The notes under the pieces were generated by a model. That model was not told the DNA's origin. It saw nothing but the letters and a program-made list of their open reading frames with translations, and ran no database searches. A stretch of 44,678 nt of DNA, taken from assembly GCA_030602785.1 (NCBI GenBank), contig JAUVZB010000011.1, forward strand, positions 1 through 44,678, written 5' to 3'. This DNA comes from Dehalococcoidia bacterium. GTDB taxonomy: Bacteria; Chloroflexota; Dehalococcoidia; GIF9; AB-539-J10. Positions 18,811 through 26,720 of this stretch are shown here, in pieces (position 1 is the stretch's first letter; each line of letters starts with the position of its first letter). A program made the translations under genes and the position numbers.

Positions 18811-18839
18811 ATTATAGTCGCTGACGCACAGGCACTCAA
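18811..18839 (-). promoter_or_regulatory. Promoter of the radical SAM gene
   Basis: On the minus strand TTGAGT (18839-18834), a 17-base spacer and TATAAT (18816-18811). The predicted transcript start is near 18804, about seven bases before the GTG at 18797. Confidence 0.75.
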
Positions 18840-18873
18840 TTCGAGCGACGGGCCCGCAGCCGCCCTGCGCTCG

Positions 18874-18903
18874 TTGACCGGTCGTCGCGCCGAAGCCTAG
18901 AAT
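18874..18903 (+). promoter_or_regulatory. Promoter of dtd
   Basis: TTGACC (18874-18879), an 18-base spacer and TAGAAT (18898-18903). Transcription should start near 18910, leaving only about eight bases before the ATG at 18918 and no room for a normal ribosome binding site. Confidence 0.65.
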
Positions 18904-18917
18904 ACGACTTCATCATC

Positions 18918-19376
18918 ATGAAGGCACTTGTGCAACGTGTTCTTTCCGGCTCGGTGACCGGCTCGGTGACCATTGACGAGGTGGTTGTCGGACGTATCGG
19001 ACCCGGACTGGTCATCCTGCTTGGCGTTGGACGTGAGGACAGGGAGGAGGATGCCGACTATCTCGCGCAGAAGGTGGCGAACCTGAGGATATTCCCGAAT
19101 GAGGGTGCGGAATTCGACCGGTCGGTCCTGGATTCAGAGGGTGATGTCCTTGTGGTCAGCCAGTTCACGCTGATGGCGGATACGAAGAAGGGACGGAGAC
19201 CAAGCTTCATCGCGGCAGCTCCTCCTGAGAGCGCCCGCTTGCTCTACGAGCGTTTCGTGCATTCCCTGATGGCGCAGGGGCTGACCGTGGCGACGGGCAT
19301 CTTCCAGGAGTACATGCACGTAGAGATACACAACGATGGGCCTGTGACGCTGCTGGTTGACAGCAACCGCTCGTAG
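18918..19376 (+). CDS. dtd: D-aminoacyl-tRNA deacylase
   Basis: A 152-residue protein of the DTD family, which removes D-amino acids (and glycine mischarged on tRNA-Ala) from tRNA. Both active-site motifs are present: SQFTLMAD (about residue 81) and NDGPVT near the C-terminus. Compared with E. coli DTD it carries four extra residues, a repeated Gly-Ser-Val-Thr near residue 12, caused by a perfect 12-base tandem duplication. It diverges from the radical SAM gene and has its own promoter. Confidence 0.95.
   Translation: MKALVQRVLSGSVTGSVTIDEVVVGRIGPGLVILLGVGREDREEDADYLAQKVANLRIFPNEGAEFDRSVLDSEGDVLVVSQFTLMADTKKGRRPSFIAAAPPESARLLYERFVHSLMAQGLTVATGIFQEYMHVEIHNDGPVTLLVDSNRS
18948..18971 (+). repeat. 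Perfect 12-base tandem duplication inside dtd
   Basis: GGCTCGGTGACC occurs twice in direct succession. It is in frame and doubles the residues GSVT in the first beta-hairpin of the protein. Confidence 0.9.
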
Positions 19377-19445
19377 GCTCCTCCCGCTGAAGGACTCTTC
19401 CGAGACGGGCTCTAGCTGCGGGCCGCATCGTGATTGCGGTCACAG

Positions 19446-19472
19446 TTGTGCAGAAAGACGTTCTGTTATAAT
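19446..19472 (+). promoter_or_regulatory. Promoter of the symporter pair
   Basis: A perfect TATAAT at 19467-19472, ending eight bases before the ATG at 19481. The best -35 candidate is TTGTGC (19446-19451) with a short 15-base spacer. Confidence 0.6.
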
Positions 19473-19480
19473 CCCCGTCC

Positions 19481-19660
19481 ATGACAAAAAGTAGAGTTGT
19501 ATGGGGGTGGTTGGGTGTGCTCCTGGCGCTTGACCTCGTGGTCCCCTGGGTTGTGCTGGGCAGCGAGGGGCGGTTCCTCGGTGCCTTCCTGTTCTGGGTC
19601 GTCTGGACGGCTGTTGCCATCGCCAGCATGTTCATCCTTTTGCTGAGGTGGAGAGAATGA
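19481..19660 (+). CDS. Small two-helix membrane protein, DUF3311-like symporter partner
   Basis: A 59-residue protein with two hydrophobic helices (about residues 8-27 and 33-54) joined by a short LGSEGR loop, and a C-terminal RWRE. Size, topology and position directly before an SSS-family symporter match the DUF3311 class of small proteins that accompany such carriers. The stop overlaps the symporter start (ATGA), which implies translational coupling. A TATAAT box lies eight bases before the ATG. Family assignment rests on pattern and context, not on an alignment. Confidence 0.75.
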   Translation: MTKSRVVWGWLGVLLALDLVVPWVVLGSEGRFLGAFLFWVVWTAVAIASMFILLLRWRE

Positions 19661-21159
19661 CCACTACCGCCTGGGCTTGGCTTGCCGTTGCCATATACGT
19701 CGTGCTGGGCTTCCTCATCGCCGTCGCTGCGCGCCGGCATGCAGGAGGAGGCATGAGCGAGTTCTTTCTGGCCGACCGCCGCGTTGGAGGTTTCATCGCG
19801 GCACTCACGTACAGCGCGACGACATACAGCGCGTTCATGCTCGTGGGACTTGCCGGCCTGAGCTACAGGGGAGGGGTTGGCGCACTTGGATTCGAATTGA
19901 CCTATCTGTGCGGCCTCTTTCTGGCGGTCTTCTTCCTTCCAAGGTTCTGGCTCGTCGGACGCAAGTACGGGTACATCACGCCGACGGATATGCTGGCTGA
20001 CAGGTACCAGAGCAAGGTGGTGGGAGCTGTGGCGGCCGTCCTTGCGCTCGTGTTCCTCGTTCCCTACTGCGCAGCGCAGTTACTGGGTATCGGATTGCTT
20101 CTGAACGGGCTCAGTGGAGGGGGCATCCCCGTCATACTGGGCATCCTGGTGGCCACGCTCATCGCCATCGCCTGGTCGCGGATTGCGGGACTGCGGTCCA
20201 TCGCATGGACGGATGCGTTTCAGGCTATTGTGATGATTGTGAGCGCGACTGTGCTGGTCGGGTTCCTGATCTCCGAGTTGGGCGGCCTTGGCTCGTTCTT
20301 CTCTCGCTTCGAGACCGAGTACCCCGAGCTACTCCGGGTGCCGTCAGGCTCGGGCATGTGGAGCTTGAACATGTTCATCGGGCTCGCACTTCCGTGGTTC
20401 TTCTTCTGCCTGTCCAATCCACAGGTGAGCCAGAGGTTCTTCATCCCCGCATCGGTGAAGGCGATGAAGCAGATGCTGGGAGGATTCCTTGTGTTCGGCT
20501 TCGTCTACACGCTGATTGCGGTACTGTGGGGTTTTGGAGCAAAACTGCTGGTTCCCGGGCTGGAGAATCCCGATATGGCAACGCCGACGTTGCTCGCGAT
20601 GCCCTTCGTGCCTAAGGCTCTTGCACTCATGGCGATGATTGGTATCGTTGCGGCCGCGGTGTCCACTATCGACTCGATTCTGCTGACGTTGTCTTCGATG
20701 TGGGCGCGGGACATCTATCGAGGAGTGTTCAACCCGCAGGCGAGCGAGGCGCGGGAACTCAGGGTCGGCCAGTGGGTCATACCGATTATGGCCCTGATCG
20801 CCCTCGCCTTTGCGTGGCAGGTGTCCATCAGGTCAGGCATCGATTTCATGATTGCTCCTCTGTCGGCCGCCGCGTCTGCGGGGCTTCTGATGGTCGTCCC
20901 GAGCATCTTCGGCGCTTTCTACTGGAAGCGCGCCACTGCGCCAGGGGCGATATCGAGCATATTGTCCGGGGCCTTGCTCGTCCTGGTGCTCCAGGTCACG
21001 GGACTCAAGCCACTGGGCTGGTGGCCCGGAGTATGGGGGCTCATCCTGTGCGTGGTGGTGTTTGTGGTTGTGAGCCTCGTCACGCGGGCACCCAGAGATA
21101 AGGCCGAAGAGTTCATGGGCTACGCTGCCCAGAAGCTTGACTCCGGCGGTTACGTCTGA
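19657..21159 (+). CDS. Sodium:solute symporter (SSS family)
   Basis: A 500-residue carrier with about 13 transmembrane helices. Family features include the early FFLADRRVGGF segment, the TYSATTYSAFMLVGLAGL helix with unwound-helix character, YGYITPTDMLADRY, and the conserved AAAVSTIDSILLTLSSMWARDIYR block that holds Na+-site residues in SSS proteins. Relatives include pantothenate, proline and monocarboxylate symporters; the substrate is not evident. ATG 19657 overlaps the upstream small gene. A GTG nine bases earlier is possible. Confidence 0.92.
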   Translation: MTTTAWAWLAVAIYVVLGFLIAVAARRHAGGGMSEFFLADRRVGGFIAALTYSATTYSAFMLVGLAGLSYRGGVGALGFELTYLCGLFLAVFFLPRFWLVGRKYGYITPTDMLADRYQSKVVGAVAAVLALVFLVPYCAAQLLGIGLLLNGLSGGGIPVILGILVATLIAIAWSRIAGLRSIAWTDAFQAIVMIVSATVLVGFLISELGGLGSFFSRFETEYPELLRVPSGSGMWSLNMFIGLALPWFFFCLSNPQVSQRFFIPASVKAMKQMLGGFLVFGFVYTLIAVLWGFGAKLLVPGLENPDMATPTLLAMPFVPKALALMAMIGIVAAAVSTIDSILLTLSSMWARDIYRGVFNPQASEARELRVGQWVIPIMALIALAFAWQVSIRSGIDFMIAPLSAAASAGLLMVVPSIFGAFYWKRATAPGAISSILSGALLVLVLQVTGLKPLGWWPGVWGLILCVVVFVVVSLVTRAPRDKAEEFMGYAAQKLDSGGYV

Positions 21160-21190
21160 TGTGCCGCGCGTGATAGAGTGCGGACTGCCT

Positions 21191-21463
21191 CTATGCCTGT
21201 CGGCCGACGACGCTGATCTTGGACACCTTGATCAGCGCACCGGATTCGGTCTTCAGCACAACAGTCGTGTCGTCGATGCTCTCCACCGCCCCGTAGATAC
21301 CCCCGCTCGTGACCACCTTGCTTCCCTTCTTGAGGGCCAGGAGAAGAGCTTCTTGCTCCTTCTGGCGCTTCCGCTGAGGTCGGATGGTGAAGAAGTACAT
21401 GGCGCCGAACATGAGGACGAAGAAAAAGAGTAGCGGTAGTAGAGAAGTCAGTTCATCTCCCAT
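21191..21463 (-). CDS. yajC: Preprotein translocase accessory subunit YajC
   Basis: A 90-residue protein with one N-terminal transmembrane helix (about residues 8-26), then the signature FFTIRPQRKRQKEQ and a small cytoplasmic domain with GSKVVTSGGIYG. YajC associates with SecDF and the Sec translocon. secD and secF are not adjacent here; instead yajC starts two bases after miaB, with its AAGGAGGG inside the end of miaB. Confidence 0.93.
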   Translation of the reverse strand: MGDELTSLLPLLFFFVLMFGAMYFFTIRPQRKRQKEQEALLLALKKGSKVVTSGGIYGAVESIDDTTVVLKTESGALIKVSKISVVGRQA

Positions 21464-21465
21464 AG

Positions 21466-22815
21466 TTAGTGGTCCCTCCTTGCTTCAATGCTGCTATTGT
21501 AGCCGAGACTGCCCTGTAGTGCCCAGGGACTGGCCTTGTCTATCGTGACTTGTACGAGTTGGCCCGTCAACCCCTGTTCGCTTCCAAAGAACACGAGCTT
21601 GTCTGTCCGTGTCCTGCCGAACCACTTTCCTCTCCTCCTGCCTTGCACGAGTACGGCCTCAGTGCCGCCCACGTAGCGCTCGTTTATCTCGCCTGCAACT
21701 GTCTCCTGGAGCATTTCCACGCGATGCAATCGTGAGCGTTTCACCTCATCGGGGACCGAGTCATCGTACTTGCGGGCAGCCACCGTACCCGGGCGCGGTG
21801 AGTATGCCGCGACGTGTACCACGTCGAAGCGCAAGCGTTCGAGCGTGGAGTAGGTGTCCTCGAACTGCTGCTCCGTTTCTCCCGGAAAGCCGACGATTAT
21901 GTCGACACTCAGCGAGATTCGCGGCATCGCTTCTCTGATCTCGTCCACGAGCCGGCAATAGTCCTCCACAGAGTATCCACGATTCATCTCGCGGAGGATG
22001 TCGTTGTTCCCCGACTGGAGAGCCAGATCGAGGTGCTCGCACACACTGTCGAGTTCCGCCATGGTCCTGATGAGCTTCTTGCTCATGTCCTTGGGGTGGT
22101 TCGTCAGGAAGCGAATTCGCAGCAGCCCTGGAATAGGCTGCAAGCGCACGAGAAGGTCTGCCAGATCCGGATGGCCCGGGAGGTCGTGTCCGTAGGAGTC
22201 AACGTTCTGCCCCAGCAGCACGGCCTCTCTGGTTCCGCGCGAAACCAGTTCCCGCACCTCTGCTTCAATCTCCTCGACCGGACGGCTTACCTCGCGACCC
22301 CTCGTGTAGGGCACGATGCAGTACGAGCAGAAGTTGTTGCAGCCCTGAATGATGGGCACGTATGTCGAGACGCCTGCTGAGCCGTCTGCGTCGATTGCCC
22401 GGACACAGGGAGTGTCTCCCGCGCCGTCATGCCGTAGACCGGTCGGCGCATCAGCGCCGGGGAGCGGATGAATAGAGAGCCATTCGGAGAGTTGGTCGTA
22501 GGCCCCGGCGTCGAAGAAGAGGTCGACATGCGGGAACCGCTTGTGGAGTACCTTCCTGTCTCGCGCTGTGAAGCAGCCTGTGACGGCTATTCGGAGGTCC
22601 TGCCGCTCTCGCTTGATGCCCTTGAGCAGCCCCAGAGTACCGATGATTCTGTCCTCTGCGCTCTGCCGCACCACGCAGGTGTTCAGTATGACGAGGTCAG
22701 CCCCGTCAAGCCCGGCACCTTCCTCGTAGCCGCCAGCCGCCAGCAGCCCGGCGATGCGCTGGGATTCTGCCTTGTTCATCTGGCAGCCGATTGTCCAGAG
22801 GTGGTAGTGTGGCAT
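21466..22815 (-). CDS. miaB: tRNA-2-methylthio-N6-isopentenyladenosine methylthiotransferase
   Basis: A 449-residue radical SAM methylthiotransferase that adds 2-methylthio to i6A37 of tRNA. The UPF0004 domain cysteines are seen in TIGCQMNKAES, LNTCVVRQSAED and AVTGCFTARD. The radical SAM cluster motif is CNNFCSYC. A C-terminal TRAM domain follows (about 375-440). It is MiaB-like and not RimO-like by its CNNFCSYCIVPYTRGRE block. The ATG has no Shine-Dalgarno, and a -10 box lies just upstream, suggesting a leaderless message. It diverges from radC. Confidence 0.93.
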   Translation of the reverse strand: MPHYHLWTIGCQMNKAESQRIAGLLAAGGYEEGAGLDGADLVILNTCVVRQSAEDRIIGTLGLLKGIKRERQDLRIAVTGCFTARDRKVLHKRFPHVDLFFDAGAYDQLSEWLSIHPLPGADAPTGLRHDGAGDTPCVRAIDADGSAGVSTYVPIIQGCNNFCSYCIVPYTRGREVSRPVEEIEAEVRELVSRGTREAVLLGQNVDSYGHDLPGHPDLADLLVRLQPIPGLLRIRFLTNHPKDMSKKLIRTMAELDSVCEHLDLALQSGNNDILREMNRGYSVEDYCRLVDEIREAMPRISLSVDIIVGFPGETEQQFEDTYSTLERLRFDVVHVAAYSPRPGTVAARKYDDSVPDEVKRSRLHRVEMLQETVAGEINERYVGGTEAVLVQGRRRGKWFGRTRTDKLVFFGSEQGLTGQLVQVTIDKASPWALQGSLGYNSSIEARRDH

Positions 22816-22820
22816 TGGCG

Positions 22821-22849
22821 ACTATATCTACGAGGAAGAACCATATAGT
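22821..22849. promoter_or_regulatory. Interlocked divergent -10 boxes of miaB and radC forming an inverted repeat
   Basis: ACTATAT (22821-22827) and ATATAGT (22843-22849) are a perfect 7-base inverted repeat with a 15-base gap. Read outward, each contains TATAGT: one ends five bases before the miaB ATG (minus), the other 13 bases before the radC GTG (plus). Each -10 sits about where the other promoter's -35 should be. Confidence 0.5.
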
Positions 22850-22862
22850 AAAGTATGGGTTC

Positions 22863-23615
22863 GTGGGAGGCAAACAGCCGGAAGGGAAAGACGACCGGAA
22901 AGGGCACTGGGAGCGCCTGCGCAAGCGGTTCGCCCAGGATGGGCTTGCTGGCTTCCATGACTACGAAGTAGTCGAGCTGCTCCTCACACTTGCCGGCGGC
23001 AGAATTGACACCAAGTCGGCAGCAAAAGAATCCATCAAGCGCTTCAAGAGCGTGAGGGGCGTCCTGGATGCGCCTGCGGAAGAACTGGCCGGGATAGCTG
23101 GTCTGTGGCCAAAGCGAGCCTTCGTCATCGAGTTTGCAAAGGCGCTGGCGGAGAGGTACTACGGTGAACGCCTCACGGAACAGAAATCCGTGCTCGGCAA
23201 CTCGCAGGCGGTCGTCGACTACCTGAGTCTCTCCATGCGTGCGCTCGACAAGGAGTCCTTCTGCGCCGTGTACCTCGACGCACAGAACGGCCCGCTTGCT
23301 GTTGAGACTCTTTTCGAGGGAACCCTCACATCCAGTGCGGTCTATCCACGGGAAGTCTTCAAGAAAGCCCTCAAGCACAACGCCGCAGCGGTCATCTTTG
23401 CCCACAATCACCCGTCAGGCAGCACGGAGCCGAGCGACAACGACCGCCAGATAACGCGGGACCTCGTCATGGCCGCGAACTTCATGGACATAAGGGTCCT
23501 CGACCATATCGTCGTCGGCGCCAATTCCCATTTCAGCTTCGCCGACCACGGCTTGATTCGGGAGTATGGCAAGGAGGCGCTGGACTTCCAGGAGAGCCGG
23601 CGCCGTACGGGGTGA
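22863..23615 (+). CDS. radC: RadC-family JAB-domain DNA repair protein
   Basis: A 250-residue protein. An N-terminal helix-hairpin-helix-like region (about residues 15-85) is followed by a JAB/MPN metalloprotease-fold domain with the metal motif HNHPSGSTEPSDND. The family's biochemical role is unsettled despite its name. I selected GTG 22863 because the -10 TATAGT at 22844-22849 would put the transcript start near 22856; the open frame continues upstream through miaB's promoter. An overlapping ATG at 22855 is out of frame. Confidence 0.88.
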   Translation: MGGKQPEGKDDRKGHWERLRKRFAQDGLAGFHDYEVVELLLTLAGGRIDTKSAAKESIKRFKSVRGVLDAPAEELAGIAGLWPKRAFVIEFAKALAERYYGERLTEQKSVLGNSQAVVDYLSLSMRALDKESFCAVYLDAQNGPLAVETLFEGTLTSSAVYPREVFKKALKHNAAAVIFAHNHPSGSTEPSDNDRQITRDLVMAANFMDIRVLDHIVVGANSHFSFADHGLIREYGKEALDFQESRRRTG

Positions 23616-23637
23616 CGACTCCCCGTTGGGACTCGCG

Positions 23638-24210
23638 CTAGCCCCTGTCGAAGTACGGGTTCTTGCCGGTGGTGCTCAACGGAATGCCGTGAACGATGTC
23701 GGCCTCCAGCCAGCGCAGTTTCGTGGCTGCAGCCCCCAGCGTGTACATGATTCTGTTGTCGATGTTCAAGTCACCTGCGATCTTCACAGCGGAGCCAAGA
23801 GCCACGCCGAGATCCAGTGAGGCGAACACGCACAGCGGGCCGAAGAAGTCCTTGCCTTCCTGGAGCCTCGCGTTGAGCAGCCCCTTGCAGGTCTTGAATC
23901 CGCACGCGCCGCAGTCAAGCGGCTGTTCCGGCTTCTTCGGGACTCCCGATACGCCGATGAGGACAACGCACTCGGAGCCGCGCACATTCTGTGCGTCTCT
24001 TCGGAAGGCCGGGGCCAGATACTCCGGTTTGGTGTTGGCAGCTTCATCCATGGCCGCTGCGAGGAGCTCGATGTCCTCGCCCTCGACTATCATGGTCTGA
24101 GTCGTGTCCACACCCCTGGTCTTGGGAGCCGTGCGTGCGCTGGCTGCCATGAGGGTTGCCACCGTCCTGATGGCTGCCCTTTCTGCATCGCTCGATGATG
24201 TCCGTGCCAT
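23638..24210 (-). CDS. DUF2148 ferredoxin-domain protein
   Basis: A 190-residue soluble protein. The cysteines Cys100, Cys103, Cys108 and Cys127 (in CGACGFKTCKG and PLCVF) suit a 4Fe-4S cluster. The pattern matches the DUF2148 'ferredoxin domain' family found in anaerobes, whose function is unknown. I chose the ATG at 24210, with AAGGAGA upstream. It converges on radC, 22 bases apart. Confidence 0.85.
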   Translation of the reverse strand: MARTSSSDAERAAIRTVATLMAASARTAPKTRGVDTTQTMIVEGEDIELLAAAMDEAANTKPEYLAPAFRRDAQNVRGSECVVLIGVSGVPKKPEQPLDCGACGFKTCKGLLNARLQEGKDFFGPLCVFASLDLGVALGSAVKIAGDLNIDNRIMYTLGAAATKLRWLEADIVHGIPLSTTGKNPYFDRG

Positions 24211-24304
24211 GTCGTTTCTCCTTCGTGAGATAGGCCTTGCGTTCGGTTCGCCGCTGCAAGAACCGCATTGTAGGCCGGAGGACCTTGCTGCTGCAAAACT
24301 TGGC

Positions 24305-24333
24305 TTCCACACCCCATGTGCCGATGGTACAAT
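24305..24333 (+). promoter_or_regulatory. Promoter of the lipoprotein gene
   Basis: TTCCAC (24305-24310), a 17-base spacer and TACAAT (24328-24333). Transcription should start near 24340, before the ATG at 24383 that carries GGAAGGAG. Confidence 0.5.
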
Positions 24334-24382
24334 AGCCTGAGGGATGGAGAGGCGCAATCGAGGGAACGGAAGGAGTGGTGCA

Positions 24383-24820
24383 ATGAAGATATTGCCCGAC
24401 GTCGCTGGTCGCGGCTCCCGCCGCCCGCCTGCGGCCATTCTGGCGGGAATCTGCGCACTGGCATTCGGACTGCTTGTGCTCGCGGGGTGTGCGTCAACCA
24501 CATATGCGCAGACAATCAGAGTCACAGCCGAGCCCGTCAACGTGGCTGGTCTGTTCGCGCGTGTGGAGTATCTCCGTGACGGAGAGGTGGTGAGTTCCGT
24601 CCACCTCGTCGATGGGAATGGAGACGGAGTGATTGACGGGAAGTCGGGTCCCCGGGACGAAGGAATGTGGCCTGACGGGTGGGAGTGGTTCGACAACATG
24701 TACGAGGACGTTGTGGTCGGACAGTCGACGATGACGTTTGATGGAATGAAGGTTGTGGTCAGAGAAGTCAACGAGTACGAGTTCATCGTCGGCGAATACG
24801 AGTGTGGGAGCCTCTCCTAG
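24383..24820 (+). CDS. Lipoprotein with an EF-hand-like calcium loop
   Basis: A 145-residue secreted lipoprotein. It has a basic N-region, a hydrophobic core and a lipobox ending at Cys36 (VLAGC). The mature part has a DGNGDGVIDG loop that resembles an EF-hand or dockerin-type Ca2+ site, followed by Trp-rich MWPDGWEWFDNMYED. I do not recognise the family. The ATG 24383 has GGAAGGAG seven bases upstream; an in-frame ATG at 24344 lies just after a -10 box and could give a leaderless, longer form. Confidence 0.75.
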   Translation: MKILPDVAGRGSRRPPAAILAGICALAFGLLVLAGCASTTYAQTIRVTAEPVNVAGLFARVEYLRDGEVVSSVHLVDGNGDGVIDGKSGPRDEGMWPDGWEWFDNMYEDVVVGQSTMTFDGMKVVVREVNEYEFIVGEYECGSLS

Positions 24821-24859
24821 GACTTCCGCTCGCGTTCGCTCTTCCGCCTGAGGATGCTG

Positions 24860-25207
24860 ATGACAACAGACTGTTTGTTCTGCCGCATCGTGACCGGCGA
24901 GATACCAGGCGACATTGTCTACCAGGATGCCGAGATCGTCGCGTTCAGGGACATACATCCGGTGGCCCCTACACATATCCTGATTCTGCCTCGAGAGCAC
25001 ATAGGGTCCGTGCAGGAAATGGGCGAGTGTGATGGAGCTCTGATTGGCAGGATGGTGCTGTGTGCGAGGCAACTCGCCGAGCAGGAGGGGGTGGCGGAAA
25101 GGGGCTATCGGCTGGTCGTCAACTGCGGACCTGAAGGCGGACAGGTAGTGCCGCATCTGCATCTCCACCTGATAGGTGGCAGGAAGCTCGACGACAGCAT
25201 GGGCTAG
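24860..25207 (+). CDS. HIT-family nucleotide hydrolase
   Basis: A 115-residue histidine-triad protein of the HINT type, which hydrolyses nucleoside phosphoramidates. The N-terminus CLFCRIVTGEIP and the triad HLHLHLIGG are typical, with the usual length. ATG 24860 has TGAGG at a good distance; ATG 24854 is the alternative. The stop codon shares the bases CTAG with the stop of ispH on the other strand. Confidence 0.93.
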   Translation: MTTDCLFCRIVTGEIPGDIVYQDAEIVAFRDIHPVAPTHILILPREHIGSVQEMGECDGALIGRMVLCARQLAEQEGVAERGYRLVVNCGPEGGQVVPHLHLHLIGGRKLDDSMG

Positions 25208-26052
25208 AGCTCGCGCAGCCTGCGTTCGACCAGTTCTATGCTTGAATCGGGGGTGGAGGCTCCTGCCGTGATTCCGACGCGCCTCTTTCCTCTGACCCGG
25301 GCTTCTTCAATCTCATCTGCGGTCTCGATGTGATAGGTCTCGACGAGCGCCGAGCACGTGTCTGCGAGGCGCCGCGTGTTGGCGCTGTGGCGGCCGCCGA
25401 TGACGAGCATCACATCGACTTTGTGGGCCAGTTCCGCTGCAGACTCCTGTCGTCGCTGCGTGGTACAGCACAGCGTGTTGACGACACGGAGCTCCTCTGT
25501 TCCCTGGAGCAGCTTGCCGCAGAGTTCCTGCACAAAGAATGTGAATTCGGCCAGGCGTTGCGTAGTCTGCGAGATGACTGCCACCCGGTGGAGCGACTCT
25601 GCCCTGCCTTCTAGAGGCAGCCCTGTGACCCTGAGTGCGGCGATGCTTCTTTCCCCGGCCCATCCGAGTAGTCCCTTGACCTCCGTGTGGCCGGCATCAC
25701 CGAAGATTACAATTGTAAACCCCTCGTTTGCCAGCCCCTCGGCGACCCGCTGGGCCCGTGCGACCGTGGGGCAGGTAGTGTCGACTATTGTGAGCCCTCG
25801 CTCCTCCATCTCGTGGGTGACGCTGGGGGTGGCCCCGTGGGCGGAGATGACCACAACCGGACCTCGTATCCGGTCCAGTGAGTCCACGGACGTGACGCCA
25901 AGGGCCGTAAGCTCACGAACAAGGACGCTGTTGTGAGCAACAGGCCCGAGAGTCTCCAGGGGGCCGTGCTTCGTTGCGGCCTCGCGCAGCATGTCTACCG
26001 CGCGCCTCACTCCGTGGCACAGCCCCAGTTCGCGCGCGCGCTCAATCTGCAT
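25204..26052 (-). CDS. ispH: 4-hydroxy-3-methylbut-2-enyl diphosphate reductase
   Basis: A 282-residue Fe-S enzyme, the last step of the MEP isoprenoid pathway, giving IPP and DMAPP. The three cluster cysteines are Cys12 (GLCHGVRRAVD), Cys94 (DTTCPTV) and Cys195 or Cys196 (NTLCCTTQRRQ). The acid-base motif HGVxxAV and HNSVLV are present. It overlaps plsC by 11 bases, so cmk-plsC-ispH is one transcription unit. Confidence 0.95.
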   Translation of the reverse strand: MQIERARELGLCHGVRRAVDMLREAATKHGPLETLGPVAHNSVLVRELTALGVTSVDSLDRIRGPVVVISAHGATPSVTHEMEERGLTIVDTTCPTVARAQRVAEGLANEGFTIVIFGDAGHTEVKGLLGWAGERSIAALRVTGLPLEGRAESLHRVAVISQTTQRLAEFTFFVQELCGKLLQGTEELRVVNTLCCTTQRRQESAAELAHKVDVMLVIGGRHSANTRRLADTCSALVETYHIETADEIEEARVRGKRRVGITAGASTPDSSIELVERRLREL

Positions 26053-26686
26053 AGGGTCCCCGCTGTTCCTTCGGAAGCAGAGCAGCTATCTGCCGCATTA
26101 TCTCGTCCGTGAGTCCGGTGGCCCGGGACCGTGAAATCCTGCCGCCGGTCTGGCTGAGGCGAAACGGCTTGCCGATGGTGACCGTCACCGTCGGGCGCAG
26201 CCACAGCCAGTTCAGGCCCCTTATCTGCTCGGTGCCCGAGACGGCCACCGCTATGAGTGAGGCGCCTGAGTGTGCGGCCAGGATTGCCGCCCCCGGCTTG
26301 CCCGGCAGAAGCACGCCCGTTCTGTCCCTTTTCCCTTCGGGGAACACGCCAAGCACGTGGCCCTGCGACAGGAGTTCCTCGGCGCGCCGCATGGCGTCTC
26401 TTTTCTCCTGCACCGTGCCCGTGCGCGCGACCGATAAGATCCCTCCCGAGCGCAGCAGTGCGCCGAGGAAGGGATAACGGAACAGTTCCTCTTTCGCCAT
26501 GTATGTCACCCATCGGGGGAAGGCGCACAGCAGAAGCGCGGGGTCAGCGAAGTTCACGTGGTTGGCAACGACTACTAGAGCCCCGCACTGAGGGACGTTC
26601 TCCCTGCCGGTCACGCTCCAGTTGAAGAAGATGTTGTACAGGACCCTGGAGGCGGCAACAGCGAAGCGGGCGAAGAGTCCTGGCAT
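26042..26686 (-). CDS. plsC: 1-acyl-sn-glycerol-3-phosphate acyltransferase
   Basis: A 214-residue acyltransferase that makes phosphatidic acid. The catalytic HxxxxD motif is NHVNFADP, and the substrate motif is VFPEGKRDRTG. The N-terminus is hydrophobic and likely membrane-associated. GGAGGC lies before the ATG. It sits between cmk and ispH, an arrangement known in several Chloroflexota and Firmicutes. Confidence 0.92.
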   Translation of the reverse strand: MPGLFARFAVAASRVLYNIFFNWSVTGRENVPQCGALVVVANHVNFADPALLLCAFPRWVTYMAKEELFRYPFLGALLRSGGILSVARTGTVQEKRDAMRRAEELLSQGHVLGVFPEGKRDRTGVLLPGKPGAAILAAHSGASLIAVAVSGTEQIRGLNWLWLRPTVTVTIGKPFRLSQTGGRISRSRATGLTDEIMRQIAALLPKEQRGPYAD

Positions 26687-26720
26687 TGGCTAGCCTCCGG
26701 CGAGACGTTGCTCCGTACTG

